Translations under genes and position numbers: made by a program | Part shown: piece by piece, positions 40,838 through 46,530 of the stretch | How the letters are laid out: each line of letters starts with the position of its first letter | Position numbering within the stretch: position 1 is the stretch's first letter | Notes under the pieces: model-generated | Told to the model about the DNA's origin: nothing | Database searches by the model: none | The model's input: the letters and a program-made list of their open reading frames with translations, nothing else | Origin: a virus | Direction: 5' to 3' (one strand) | Length of the DNA: 46,530 nt | IMG/VR virus record: IMGVR_UViG_3300008107_000371 | Coordinates: 1-46,530 of that record

Positions 40838-41066
40838 TAGGTACCTTCCTGTAATTTCCATTTATGTAAGAAGGGGAGAGTATAATATTAGAATAAGCTT
40901 CCCCGTCAGTTTTAACAAGTATCTGGACGAATTGATTAAGTTCATCACTAACTTCAAATTTTGAACCGTTTTTAGGGTCTAAAGGAAAAAGCCCGCTCTG
41001 GACTTCAACCCAGTCACCTTTTTTTATGTCTATCAATTCACCGGTCGAAATAATATATTGTGCCAT
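40827..41066 (-). CDS. small beta protein of the second fibre locus
   Basis: A 79-residue protein (AQYIISTGELIDIKKGDWVE, then VQSGLFPLDPKNGSKFEV, then a strand-rich end). It looks like a small beta-barrel, with the G-D-W-V-E-V segment resembling an SH3-type turn. It lies between two large tail genes, six bases after one and overlapping the next, so it is translated with them. Possibly a fibre chaperone or connector. No family named. Confidence 0.5.
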   Translation of the reverse strand: MAQYIISTGELIDIKKGDWVEVQSGLFPLDPKNGSKFEVSDELNQFVQILVKTDGEAYSNIILSPSYINGNYRKVPNEE

Positions 41067-41072
41067 ATTTAC

Positions 41073-42506
41073 CTATGAATAATTTATCGATGTTAAATTT
41101 CCTGACGTATATGACAATGTTTTCGTTGTTATACCCGCCAATTCAGGTGGAAGATTTCCACTTAATACAATTGATGTCAGTAACCCTGATGTATAATTAA
41201 AAGTCTTAACTATAGAAGTAGACCCACTTGTCGTGTAGGTAATCGATGACAAAACACCACCAGAATATGACAAAGAATAAGGATATGACCGAATGTTCTT
41301 AGATACTTTTTCGAATTTGTTTAGGTCTTTTGATAGATCCGATGTGTTATCAACATTAGATAGCCCTACAGCAGCTTTATCTAACGTCTGAAATGTTTTA
41401 TCACCACGATAATACTGTGATGTTGTCCCGGCAGTAATGATTGGCTCTTTACCCGCTAATCCTGGAACGGTTGGAAGATCCGCTGTGCCACTTAAATCAC
41501 CAGCTAATTTAATCTTTCCTTTAATTAATGTTGTAGCGTCTGGAGTAGTTACACCACTAACAGCAGTATCAACGTATGACTTAACGGCGTTCTGTGTTGG
41601 GTAAAGTGTGTCTGATGTGCCAAGTGTTGTTGTTGTCGATTTGTTTGCAACATTTTCAGGAGTGAATCCTAATGCGTCTTGCTTACCATTCCACGTTGAT
41701 TTTTCTGTATCTGTAACAAATCTGTATGATGGAGTTTGAACAATGTTTGCAGGATTTGTGGCGTCAGTATTTGGAACATTACCAAGACCAACATCAGTCT
41801 TAGTTAGTGTGTGATTCTTCCATAGCTGAGTTGCTGATTCATATTGAATGACTTGGCCATTAGTTATGCCATTGATTAGGACATTATGAAGCTCCTGAAG
41901 CTCAAAACCATTCTGAATAGTTACAATGATTTTCCCTTGTGTGGGACTTGATCTGACCACATAACCGATGAAAACTGCATGATCTGGAGCAGAGGGGCGA
42001 GTAGTTGTGACTAAACCTGGAGTTGTTGGAGATAACCATAAAAGATCGCCAGCCGTGAATCCTGATGTATTTAGGTTATCAATCTCACCATTATGAACGA
42101 CTGACCCATTTGAATTGTTATTAATTACTAAGGGGGTTACCCCGAAAGTCTTTGACGAGTTTGGATCATTGTTTCCCTGAGCCAGGGAAATGTTTGGCTC
42201 ATTTCCAGTCGATCCACTAATGTAAACAACACGAAAAGCTTGAATTGGAACGCCTGTGGAGTTACGACAAGTGAAAGCCACCGCCCCAGCACCAGTGTCA
42301 CCCTTAGCCGCCAATAATTGCCAATATGTAGTATTTGTTGGGACGTTACCAGTAGTTGTCTGAAGGGCCACATACGATGAGCCATTATAGCTTACCGACA
42401 TTCCAGGTTGATAAGTCGTGCCAGACGAAAACTCGCCCTGAAAGTTAGGGCCAGTTAAAGTTAAAGAAATCGGATCTAATAGTTTAACAATCTTAAAATC
42501 AGACAT
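41073..42506 (-). CDS. tail fibre protein with carbohydrate-binding-like N-terminal module
   Basis: A 477-residue protein. Near residues 25-70 there is a module of the form G-T-T-Y-Q-P-G-M-S-V-S-Y-N-G-S-S-Y-V-A-L and T-Y-W-Q-L-L, like the chitin-binding CBM5/12 fold found in fibres. A collagen-like G-D-T-G-A-G follows. Next is an alpha/beta segment (about 85-215) and the D-V-G-L-G-N-V-P-N-T-D-A shaft repeat common in phage fibres. A stalk with T-Q-N-A-V-K-S-Y-V-D leads to a beta-repeat tip (S-Y-S-G-G-V-L-S-S-I-T-Y and S-Y-T-S-G-N-L-T-S-I). It overlaps the previous gene by eight bases. Role: adsorption. Confidence 0.75.
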   Translation of the reverse strand: MSDFKIVKLLDPISLTLTGPNFQGEFSSGTTYQPGMSVSYNGSSYVALQTTTGNVPTNTTYWQLLAAKGDTGAGAVAFTCRNSTGVPIQAFRVVYISGSTGNEPNISLAQGNNDPNSSKTFGVTPLVINNNSNGSVVHNGEIDNLNTSGFTAGDLLWLSPTTPGLVTTTRPSAPDHAVFIGYVVRSSPTQGKIIVTIQNGFELQELHNVLINGITNGQVIQYESATQLWKNHTLTKTDVGLGNVPNTDATNPANIVQTPSYRFVTDTEKSTWNGKQDALGFTPENVANKSTTTTLGTSDTLYPTQNAVKSYVDTAVSGVTTPDATTLIKGKIKLAGDLSGTADLPTVPGLAGKEPIITAGTTSQYYRGDKTFQTLDKAAVGLSNVDNTSDLSKDLNKFEKVSKNIRSYPYSLSYSGGVLSSITYTTSGSTSIVKTFNYTSGLLTSIVLSGNLPPELAGITTKTLSYTSGNLTSINYS

Positions 42507-43020
42507 AAGTTAAACCTGCTCTATTATTCCAAACATTATTAAAGCTATCAGAAGCGTTTTTAATAGATACGCCTGACGTTAAATCAATCTTTTTTATCTG
42601 CCACTTAGGTTCATTATCTAATGCACCAAAATATGCTTGACCTATATAAAGAAGAGTAGGTGAAACCTGATCCACTCTTAAAGATCCTGAAATAGAAAGA
42701 TTATCAATAGTTTGTACTGGTTCTGTAATTTTAGCATTTAAGGAACCGTCAGAGTTTATATCAAGAGTGTTAACGCCATCACTAATTGCTATATTATCAC
42801 CATCAGCAGCACTGACTTCTATCTGCAGATTTCCTGTTATGTTTGTATTAATAGAACCGTCAGGATTGACAGTTAAAGGATCACCAGTATTAGCATCGAC
42901 GATTGAAACATCACTGATACTGGCCGATACCGTAGCATCGACTCTAAGTCTGTTATTAGCATCATCGTAGGCTTGTTTTAAAACCTGATTAGCATCTAAT
43001 TTTGTACCAATTGAACTCAT
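42499..43020 (-). CDS. fibre-locus protein with KLDANQVLKQAYDD N-terminal module
   Basis: A 173-residue protein and the first gene of the second leftward fibre locus. The N-terminus (SSIGTKLDANQVLKQAYDDANNRL) closely matches the 156-residue protein at 16188. The following residues (DVSIVDANTGDPLTVNPDGS, then ISDGVNTLDINSDGSLNAKI) form two short beta repeats with D-G-S-[IL]-N turns. The C-terminus (about 110-173) is a small beta domain. The ATG is preceded by TTAACTTGTTAA instead of a normal ribosome binding site. A likely connector between virion and fibre. Confidence 0.6.
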   Translation of the reverse strand: MSSIGTKLDANQVLKQAYDDANNRLRVDATVSASISDVSIVDANTGDPLTVNPDGSINTNITGNLQIEVSAADGDNIAISDGVNTLDINSDGSLNAKITEPVQTIDNLSISGSLRVDQVSPTLLYIGQAYFGALDNEPKWQIKKIDLTSGVSIKNASDSFNNVWNNRAGLTYV

Positions 43021-43166
43021 ATACTTAACTTGTTAACATTTGGATTATTTCATAATCCTCAGTTGGAAATTACTCTGGCGAAGGCGTCCTAGGCCCTCCC
43101 TCAAAATAATTGTTGCAACATTATAAAATCCTGGTAGACTTAAAGACTATAAGGAGAAATTTATTT
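43021..43166. promoter_or_regulatory. divergent control region before the second fibre locus and the right-hand small genes
   Basis: 146 non-coding bases. TTAACTTGTTAA (43025-43036) sits four bases from the leftward ATG. A second inverted repeat, GGATTAT-TTC-ATAATCC (43042-43058), has a perfect 7-base stem. A perfect TATAAT lies on the minus strand (43125-43120), overlapping a TATAAA on the plus strand (43122-43127), so both directions could start here, though -35 sequences are poor. AAGGAGA (43151-43157) serves the rightward GTG at 43167. Confidence 0.5.
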
Positions 43167-43442
43167 GTGGTTTATACGTATTATATAGCTTCAAAACATT
43201 TTTATACTAACGGTAAATATGTTAGAATTAATAAGGTAATGGAAGCTGTCGCTCAAGGTGCAGAGTTAAGAACATATCCTAATGATCCTAGTGTTATTCC
43301 TAATCTTTTATTTTCTTGGGTTAGGGCGTCTAACACCCCGAAAGAATTGGAAAGAAGACATTTAATAGCCAATAAGAACCCTGAATATATAAAAGCTTTT
43401 TTAAAAAATAAACCTTCTAATAACGCAAATAGAGAAAATTAA
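43167..43442 (+). CDS. unknown small protein, first gene of the right-hand rightward unit
   Basis: The frame is open from 43110, but AAGGAGA at 43151-43157 lies nine bases before the in-frame GTG at 43167, giving 91 residues. The protein is mixed, with V-V-Y-T-Y-Y-I-A-S-K-H-F-Y-T-N-G-K at the N-terminus and a Lys/Arg-rich helical end. No family recognised. Its stop overlaps the next ATG by one base. Confidence 0.5.
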   Translation: MVYTYYIASKHFYTNGKYVRINKVMEAVAQGAELRTYPNDPSVIPNLLFSWVRASNTPKELERRHLIANKNPEYIKAFLKNKPSNNANREN

Positions 43443-43675
43443 TGGAACGTATAAAATTTAGACAACATGCAGAACGAATCATTGAGAGACTCGGTTACTC
43501 AGGAAAAATCGACATTGCTTTTGAGAGGGAGCGACTTATGAGTCCTGCAACATTAACGCTTATATTAAACAACGGCGATATCCTGGCAGAAATCGAAACT
43601 CCTACTAAAACTAAAGTTGAGCAAATCATTAAACAATTAGAAGAGAATGGGAAACTATCTAATGAACTACGATAA
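43442..43675 (+). CDS. unknown small protein
   Basis: A 77-residue alpha/beta protein (FRQHAERIIERLGYSGKIDI, then TLTLILNNGDILAEIETPTK, then a helical end). It overlaps the previous gene by one base and the next by 14. No signal or membrane segment. Its layout (helix, strands, helix) resembles the 81-residue protein at 37078, but no homology can be claimed from reading alone. Confidence 0.5.
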   Translation: MERIKFRQHAERIIERLGYSGKIDIAFERERLMSPATLTLILNNGDILAEIETPTKTKVEQIIKQLEENGKLSNELR

Positions 43676-43928
43676 CAATACAACAATATATTTTGACTGG
43701 GAAGCTGGCGTTTGGATGATATCTGATGCCTATGGTAATGTTTCCGAATGGAACGGGGTTAGCTCCGACGCTAACGAATTTCCTAATGATTATCCTACCT
43801 TACCTTCAGGAACAAGGTCAGATATGGACACTTCAACTTGGGGTTGTTCGCACGATTGGGCGGTGTATGACTCAGGTTTTAAAAGATTTGAATACTGTAA
43901 AAAATGTAATACTGAGAGGTCTGTGTAA
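43662..43928 (+). CDS. small protein with C-terminal zinc-ribbon-like motif
   Basis: 88 residues from the ATG at 43662, or 93 from the ATG at 43647, which has a purine run too close to it. The Trp/Asp-rich N-terminus (YFDWEAGVWMISDAYGN) is followed by G-C-S-H-D-W-A-V-Y-D-S-G-F-K-R-F-E-Y-C-K-K-C-N, a Cys/His set that could bind one zinc. I have seen that ending in small phage proteins of unknown role. It overlaps the preceding gene. Confidence 0.55.
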   Translation: MNYDNNTTIYFDWEAGVWMISDAYGNVSEWNGVSSDANEFPNDYPTLPSGTRSDMDTSTWGCSHDWAVYDSGFKRFEYCKKCNTERSV

Positions 43929-43929
43929 A

Positions 43930-44163
43930 ATGAAAAACTCTGCTAATGTTATAAAATTTTGGCTGTATACAATTATAATCTGGTCCATCGTATTACTTAT
44001 GTCGTTATATTGCTTTTTTGATTCAAAATTAGACAATCTAAATAATATGATTGAAGTTCATGCACAAAACGGTTATGTTAATGGTTGTATAAAACAAGGT
44101 GGAGGTAGGTACAAATGTATGGATCTATCTGCTGAGTACGTTAAGGAGATTTTTACTAAATGA
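43930..44163 (+). CDS. small single-span membrane protein
   Basis: The frame is open from 43726 across the previous gene, but the upstream part has no homology-like character. The ATG at 43930, two bases after the previous stop, gives a 77-residue protein with one membrane segment (about 8-30) and a Cys-containing soluble end (NGYVNGCIKQGGGRYKCMDL). The C-terminal domain is probably periplasmic, given the charge pattern. Function unknown. Confidence 0.5.
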   Translation: MKNSANVIKFWLYTIIIWSIVLLMSLYCFFDSKLDNLNNMIEVHAQNGYVNGCIKQGGGRYKCMDLSAEYVKEIFTK

Positions 44164-44387
44164 TGATGATGACACCAGGCAATATTTATAAGCATAAAAA
44201 TGCGCGGGACATAGTTTTCTATTGTATAGCAATTAGATCAGACGGTACAGCACTTGGACATTATATGAATTGTCATTACAAAGAAATTGGCGCACGACCA
44301 GATTTATTTTATTGTACAGACGATATTTTTACTATAGACTATAAAGAAGGAGATTGGAGTTTTTATGAAAGCGCAACTGATATTTAA
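44160..44387 (+). CDS. unknown small protein
   Basis: 75 residues from the first of four consecutive ATG codons at 44160; AAGGAG lies about ten bases before it. The strand-rich sequence has scattered Cys and His residues (FYCIAIRSDGTALGHYMNCH and FYCTDDIFT). It has no membrane segment. It overlaps its neighbours by a few bases on each side. No family recognised. Confidence 0.5.
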   Translation: MMMMTPGNIYKHKNARDIVFYCIAIRSDGTALGHYMNCHYKEIGARPDLFYCTDDIFTIDYKEGDWSFYESATDI

Positions 44388-44616
44388 CCTAGATGATCCA
44401 GATGATAGAGATAGCCACCAAATGGCGGTAAAAGCTAGAGACATGACCATTGCTCTGTCTGAGATTAGAATGCGGATGTTTAGGCCCAGTCGCAAGCATG
44501 GGTTCAATGACGAGTATTTAAATCAAATTAACGACGCTAATCCTGAGCTTTTTGCGAAACTTGAAACTATGTTTAACGAAATCTGTGAAGAATATGATGT
44601 AATGGAGTATACATAA
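44365..44616 (+). CDS. unknown small helical protein
   Basis: An 83-residue protein, acidic and helical (LDDPDDRDSHQMAVKARDMT, then LETMFNEICEEYDVMEYT). GAAGGAGA lies upstream of its ATG at 44365 within the previous gene's end. The N-terminal segment (F-N-L-D-D-P-D-D-R-x-x-H-x-x-A) recurs in small phage proteins I cannot name further. It shares one base with the next gene. Confidence 0.55.
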   Translation: MKAQLIFNLDDPDDRDSHQMAVKARDMTIALSEIRMRMFRPSRKHGFNDEYLNQINDANPELFAKLETMFNEICEEYDVMEYT

Positions 44617-44825
44617 TGAAGATAAGCCTGGTAGAATTAGAGACCGCAATTAAGCATATTAAGGAAAACTCATTTGACATGTCCGTCTCTATCAGAGAAG
44701 ATAGTAAGATGATTAAGATTGTAGTTGGGTCAAAAGCTGGCTCACTTATTGAGTATGACTTATATGATGAGGAATTAAATACCTTCGCTAAGGTAAGAGA
44801 GAGTCGGGAATTATGCCTAAAGTAA
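44616..44825 (+). CDS. unknown small protein
   Basis: A 69-residue protein (KISLVELETAIKHIKENSFD, SIREDSKMIKIVVGSKAGSL) of alternating helix and strand. It starts at the stop of the previous gene and overlaps the next by 13 bases. No motif, membrane segment or signal is visible. Confidence 0.45.
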   Translation: MKISLVELETAIKHIKENSFDMSVSIREDSKMIKIVVGSKAGSLIEYDLYDEELNTFAKVRESRELCLK

Positions 44826-45004
44826 ATCTATTCGAACTAATCCCCAAGTTTCTAATCTCATATTTTATTGCAACATTTGTTTTTGACGAGCTTGGCTACA
44901 GTGTTAGTAGTTTTATTATTGGCATATTAACTTGTCTATCAACACTTGCAATTATAGATTATCTATTAGCTGCTAAGGAGTCCGGCGATAATGAAAAAAT
45001 TTAA
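44813..45004 (+). CDS. small two-span membrane protein, holin-like size
   Basis: A 63-residue protein with two hydrophobic segments (about 8-26 and 31-52), a short turn between them and a charged C-terminus (AKESGDNEKI). Two spans and a short charged end are seen in some holins, and the next gene is a lipoprotein. There is no endolysin next to it, however, and small two-span proteins have many other roles. It overlaps both neighbours. Confidence 0.5.
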   Translation: MPKVNLFELIPKFLISYFIATFVFDELGYSVSSFIIGILTCLSTLAIIDYLLAAKESGDNEKI

Positions 45005-45257
45005 CCTTATCATCCTGGGATTATTCTTATTAAGTTCATGTAACGACTCATCACAACCTTTCTTAAAAGAAAAGCGATATAAGATTTATATTGTATTTGG
45101 TGAGGGAGTTGGGCTCACTTATTTATGCGATAGTTATGATTCTTATTACCTTAGAGCGTCTAACTGTGAGGATAATCAAGCACAAAAAATTCAAAGACTA
45201 TTATTAGGAACACATCTAGTAGAAATAACTGACAGAGAAAAGGAACTTACACAATGA
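44991..45257 (+). CDS. small lipoprotein
   Basis: An 88-residue protein with a signal and lipobox (F-L-L-S-S-C, acylated Cys17). The mature part is about 71 residues with two more Cys that could form a disulfide. It overlaps the two-span membrane gene by 14 bases and the exported-protein gene by four (ATGA). Candidates are superinfection exclusion, outer-membrane spanin or receptor masking; the sequence does not decide. Confidence 0.6.
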   Translation: MKKFNLIILGLFLLSSCNDSSQPFLKEKRYKIYIVFGEGVGLTYLCDSYDSYYLRASNCEDNQAQKIQRLLLGTHLVEITDREKELTQ

Positions 45258-45901
45258 AATACATTTTAATATTATTATTAGTAGTACCAGGAATTAGTCA
45301 GGCACAATTCACCACAGGAGCTAGTGAGTCTAATAAAGAAGGCTTCCTAACACTAGGATATACCACACACAAAAACCCTAAAAATCCAGGAATTCTCAGA
45401 GGATACGGCTACGGTTTAGGGCAACTAGAGTTAGGACGGACATGGAATGTTCGGGCACAAAATTCTGGCGGATATAAACTTCACGGACTTGAGCCAAACT
45501 CCAAGGAAGGCTTCTCAACTCTAATTGGTCTTGAACCATTTAACGGATCTTTTAATGTTGGTAGCAGCAGACTAGGTAATAAGTATCATTATAATCCTGG
45601 AGCAGCGTTTGGAATTGAGCTTAACGGCAATGGGTATGCAGTGGTTGTGGTTGGAAAAATTGGCGGGAGTGTTAGTAACTTAGATGAAACTAACGGACAA
45701 GCATATACCCCTGACTATACATATACTAGAAGTTACTCAGCTTACCTTTCTGGTCCTGGAGCCATTAGTGCTGGATATAACCATTTATGGAGACGCGGGG
45801 TGGTTACTCATAGCAGTAACGTTATGCTACTAAATACAGTTAATTTTACATACCAAGACAGCATTAAAGAAAAACTATACACAGTGACGATTGATCTATG
45901 A
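45254..45901 (+). CDS. exported beta-rich protein
   Basis: A 215-residue protein with a signal peptide (MKYILILLLVVPGISQA, cleavage after residue 17). The mature part is Gly/Tyr/Asn-rich, with alternating hydrophobic strands (FLTLGYTTH, GYGLGQLELG, AVVVVGKIGG, YSAYLSGPGAISAGY) and a final strand ending in Leu. This pattern is compatible with a periplasmic or outer-membrane beta-barrel-like protein, but the strands are few for a barrel. It overlaps the lipoprotein gene and the next gene, so all are co-translated. Phage envelope proteins of this kind can block later infections; this is inference. Confidence 0.6.
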   Translation: MKYILILLLVVPGISQAQFTTGASESNKEGFLTLGYTTHKNPKNPGILRGYGYGLGQLELGRTWNVRAQNSGGYKLHGLEPNSKEGFSTLIGLEPFNGSFNVGSSRLGNKYHYNPGAAFGIELNGNGYAVVVVGKIGGSVSNLDETNGQAYTPDYTYTRSYSAYLSGPGAISAGYNHLWRRGVVTHSSNVMLLNTVNFTYQDSIKEKLYTVTIDL

Positions 45902-46149
45902 AAAATGCATTAGAATTAAAAGCCTTACATCAAAAGAAAAAGATTACCTCGTCTAACTTTAACAAAGTCTATGATCGTATTCTTGATGCATTCTCTGATG
46001 AGCAGTCTCAAGTTGAAATTACTGATGTTATCCTGACTAAGGGTGACATAGAAACTTTAAAAGGTTTACAGTTTAAGGTTGACATAATTAAAACACATGG
46101 TATTCTTGGGACAGGACGTTCCGAGAAATACGTAATTAATTGGAGTTAA
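45898..46149 (+). CDS. unknown small protein
   Basis: An 83-residue protein with a Lys-rich helical N-terminus (MKNALELKALHQKKKIT) and a strand-rich C-terminal half (VEITDVILTKGDIETLKGLQ, then FKVDIIKTHG). Its ATG overlaps the stop of the exported-protein gene (ATGA). No signal, membrane segment or motif. Function unknown. Confidence 0.5.
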   Translation: MKNALELKALHQKKKITSSNFNKVYDRILDAFSDEQSQVEITDVILTKGDIETLKGLQFKVDIIKTHGILGTGRSEKYVINWS

Positions 46150-46152
46150 TAA

Positions 46153-46377
46153 ATGAATACAGCAGAGGCAGTTAAGCAATTAGTATCAGCACTTAAAAAT
46201 GACTCAGGTTATTATTATAGTTGGCAAGCAAATATAGCCATGGCGTTTAAAGATGAAATGTCAAGAGAAGGCATTACATTCCCACAACTACATAGTGTAG
46301 CTAATAAAGCTGCTATTAATTTTCTGGATATTCTTATGAAGGATGTAAATACTGATGAAACTACTATTCTTCGGTGA
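46153..46377 (+). CDS. conserved small phage early-type protein
   Basis: A 74-residue helical protein. The core N-D-S-G-Y-Y-Y-S-W-Q-A-N-I-A-M-A-F-K-D-E and the following L-H-S-V-A-N-K-A-A-x-x-F-L form a pattern I have seen in small proteins of many large phages, function unknown. It overlaps the next, edge-cut gene by 23 bases. Confidence 0.6.
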   Translation: MNTAEAVKQLVSALKNDSGYYYSWQANIAMAFKDEMSREGITFPQLHSVANKAAINFLDILMKDVNTDETTILR

Positions 46378-46530
46378 CAAACCATCCACAAAGAATATAG
46401 ACCCTAAGATACCATTCCTTGGTACTCAGTCAGCCAAACGTCTAAACCGTTGGTTTAATATGATTGCGGCTGAGATGGCATTACTTGGTGTTGAAGTGGA
46501 ATTTCATGTTAGGAACAGTCATGAACCTGA
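46355..46530 (+). CDS. start of a uracil-DNA-glycosylase-like gene, cut by the window end
   Basis: 58 codons from the ATG at 46355 to the edge, with no stop. The protein begins K-L-L-F-F-G-D-K-P-S-T-K-N-I-D-P-K-I-P-F and continues G-T-x-S-A-K-R-L-x-x-W. The G-D-x-P-S ... D-P-x-x-x-F-x-G-T pattern is like the N-terminal motif of uracil-DNA-glycosylase-superfamily proteins carried by phages (family-4/5-like, where G-[ED]-x-P lies near the catalytic loop). A repair or base-handling enzyme is plausible. The downstream histidine loop that would confirm it is outside the window. Confidence 0.55.
   Translation, partial: MKLLFFGDKPSTKNIDPKIPFLGTQSAKRLNRWFNMIAAEMALLGVEVEFHVRNSHEP

Noticed and set aside
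40912-40922. TTAACAAGT copy of the recurring element
   Set aside because: It lies inside the coding sequence of the 79-residue protein and lacks the second half of the palindrome, so it is probably chance.
43726-43929. Upstream extension of the single-span membrane protein
   Set aside because: It overlaps the zinc-ribbon-like gene in another frame, and a good start exists at 43930.
1-46530. Apparent repetition of the hexamer ATCCTG across the window
   Set aside because: At this AT-rich composition about 17 copies on both strands are expected by chance, close to what I noticed, so it is not an enriched signal.
1-46530. tRNA genes and CRISPR arrays
   Set aside because: I saw no cloverleaf-forming stretch with a T-loop outside coding sequence and no regularly spaced direct repeats.

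Overview
This window is an interior piece of an AT-rich tailed-phage genome (or a near-complete prophage). Both ends cut through coding sequence. The head and tail genes look podovirus-like: a terminase, a large P22-style portal, a scaffold, an HK97-fold-type capsid protein, a short head-tail adaptor, a large nozzle/stabilisation-type tail protein, and a block of Gln/Ala/Gly-rich proteins of the internal (ejection) type. I see no tape measure, tail tube, sheath or baseplate genes. Lipoproteins, cleavable signal peptides, spanin-like genes and two different peptidoglycan-cutting enzymes point to a Gram-negative host. The sequence does not let me name the host. No replication genes are visible except the start of a probable uracil-DNA-glycosylase-like gene at the right edge, so a replication region probably lies outside.

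Layout. (1) 1-2583, rightward: small genes including a spanin-like trio, a putative DNA-binding protein and a GIY-YIG endonuclease. (2) 23924 down to 2563, leftward: receptor-binding and fibre genes, small structural genes, a GIY-YIG endonuclease, the head-tail adaptor, the tail nozzle, the ejection-type proteins and a holin-like protein at the end. (3) 23975-26053, rightward island: an M15 peptidase endolysin, three small lysine-rich proteins and a third GIY-YIG gene. (4) 36044 down to 26034, leftward packaging and capsid operon: TM protein, putative small terminase, TerL, portal, GH24 lysozyme, scaffold, decoration protein, capsid, strong terminator, then an HNH endonuclease fused to a conserved phage domain. 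(5) 36190-37532, rightward island of four unknown genes. (6) 43020 down to 37474, leftward: a second fibre locus. (7) 43167-46530, rightward: a run of short, tightly packed early-type genes, with a lipoprotein and an exported protein.

Main points for a second look. The long fibre protein at 18.9-22.1 kb appears to be split from the upstream fibre gene by a +1 frame change: its first repeat domain is encoded upstream of any usable start codon. A near-palindromic 12-mer (TTAACTTGTTAA and variants) recurs at six gene boundaries, and at one of them it forms a 9-bp inverted repeat between divergent genes. The HNH endonuclease carries an unusual C-terminal domain. Two short genes (53 and 47 codons) lie in gaps, and several start codons are better placed at downstream GTG or ATG codons behind clear ribosome binding sites.
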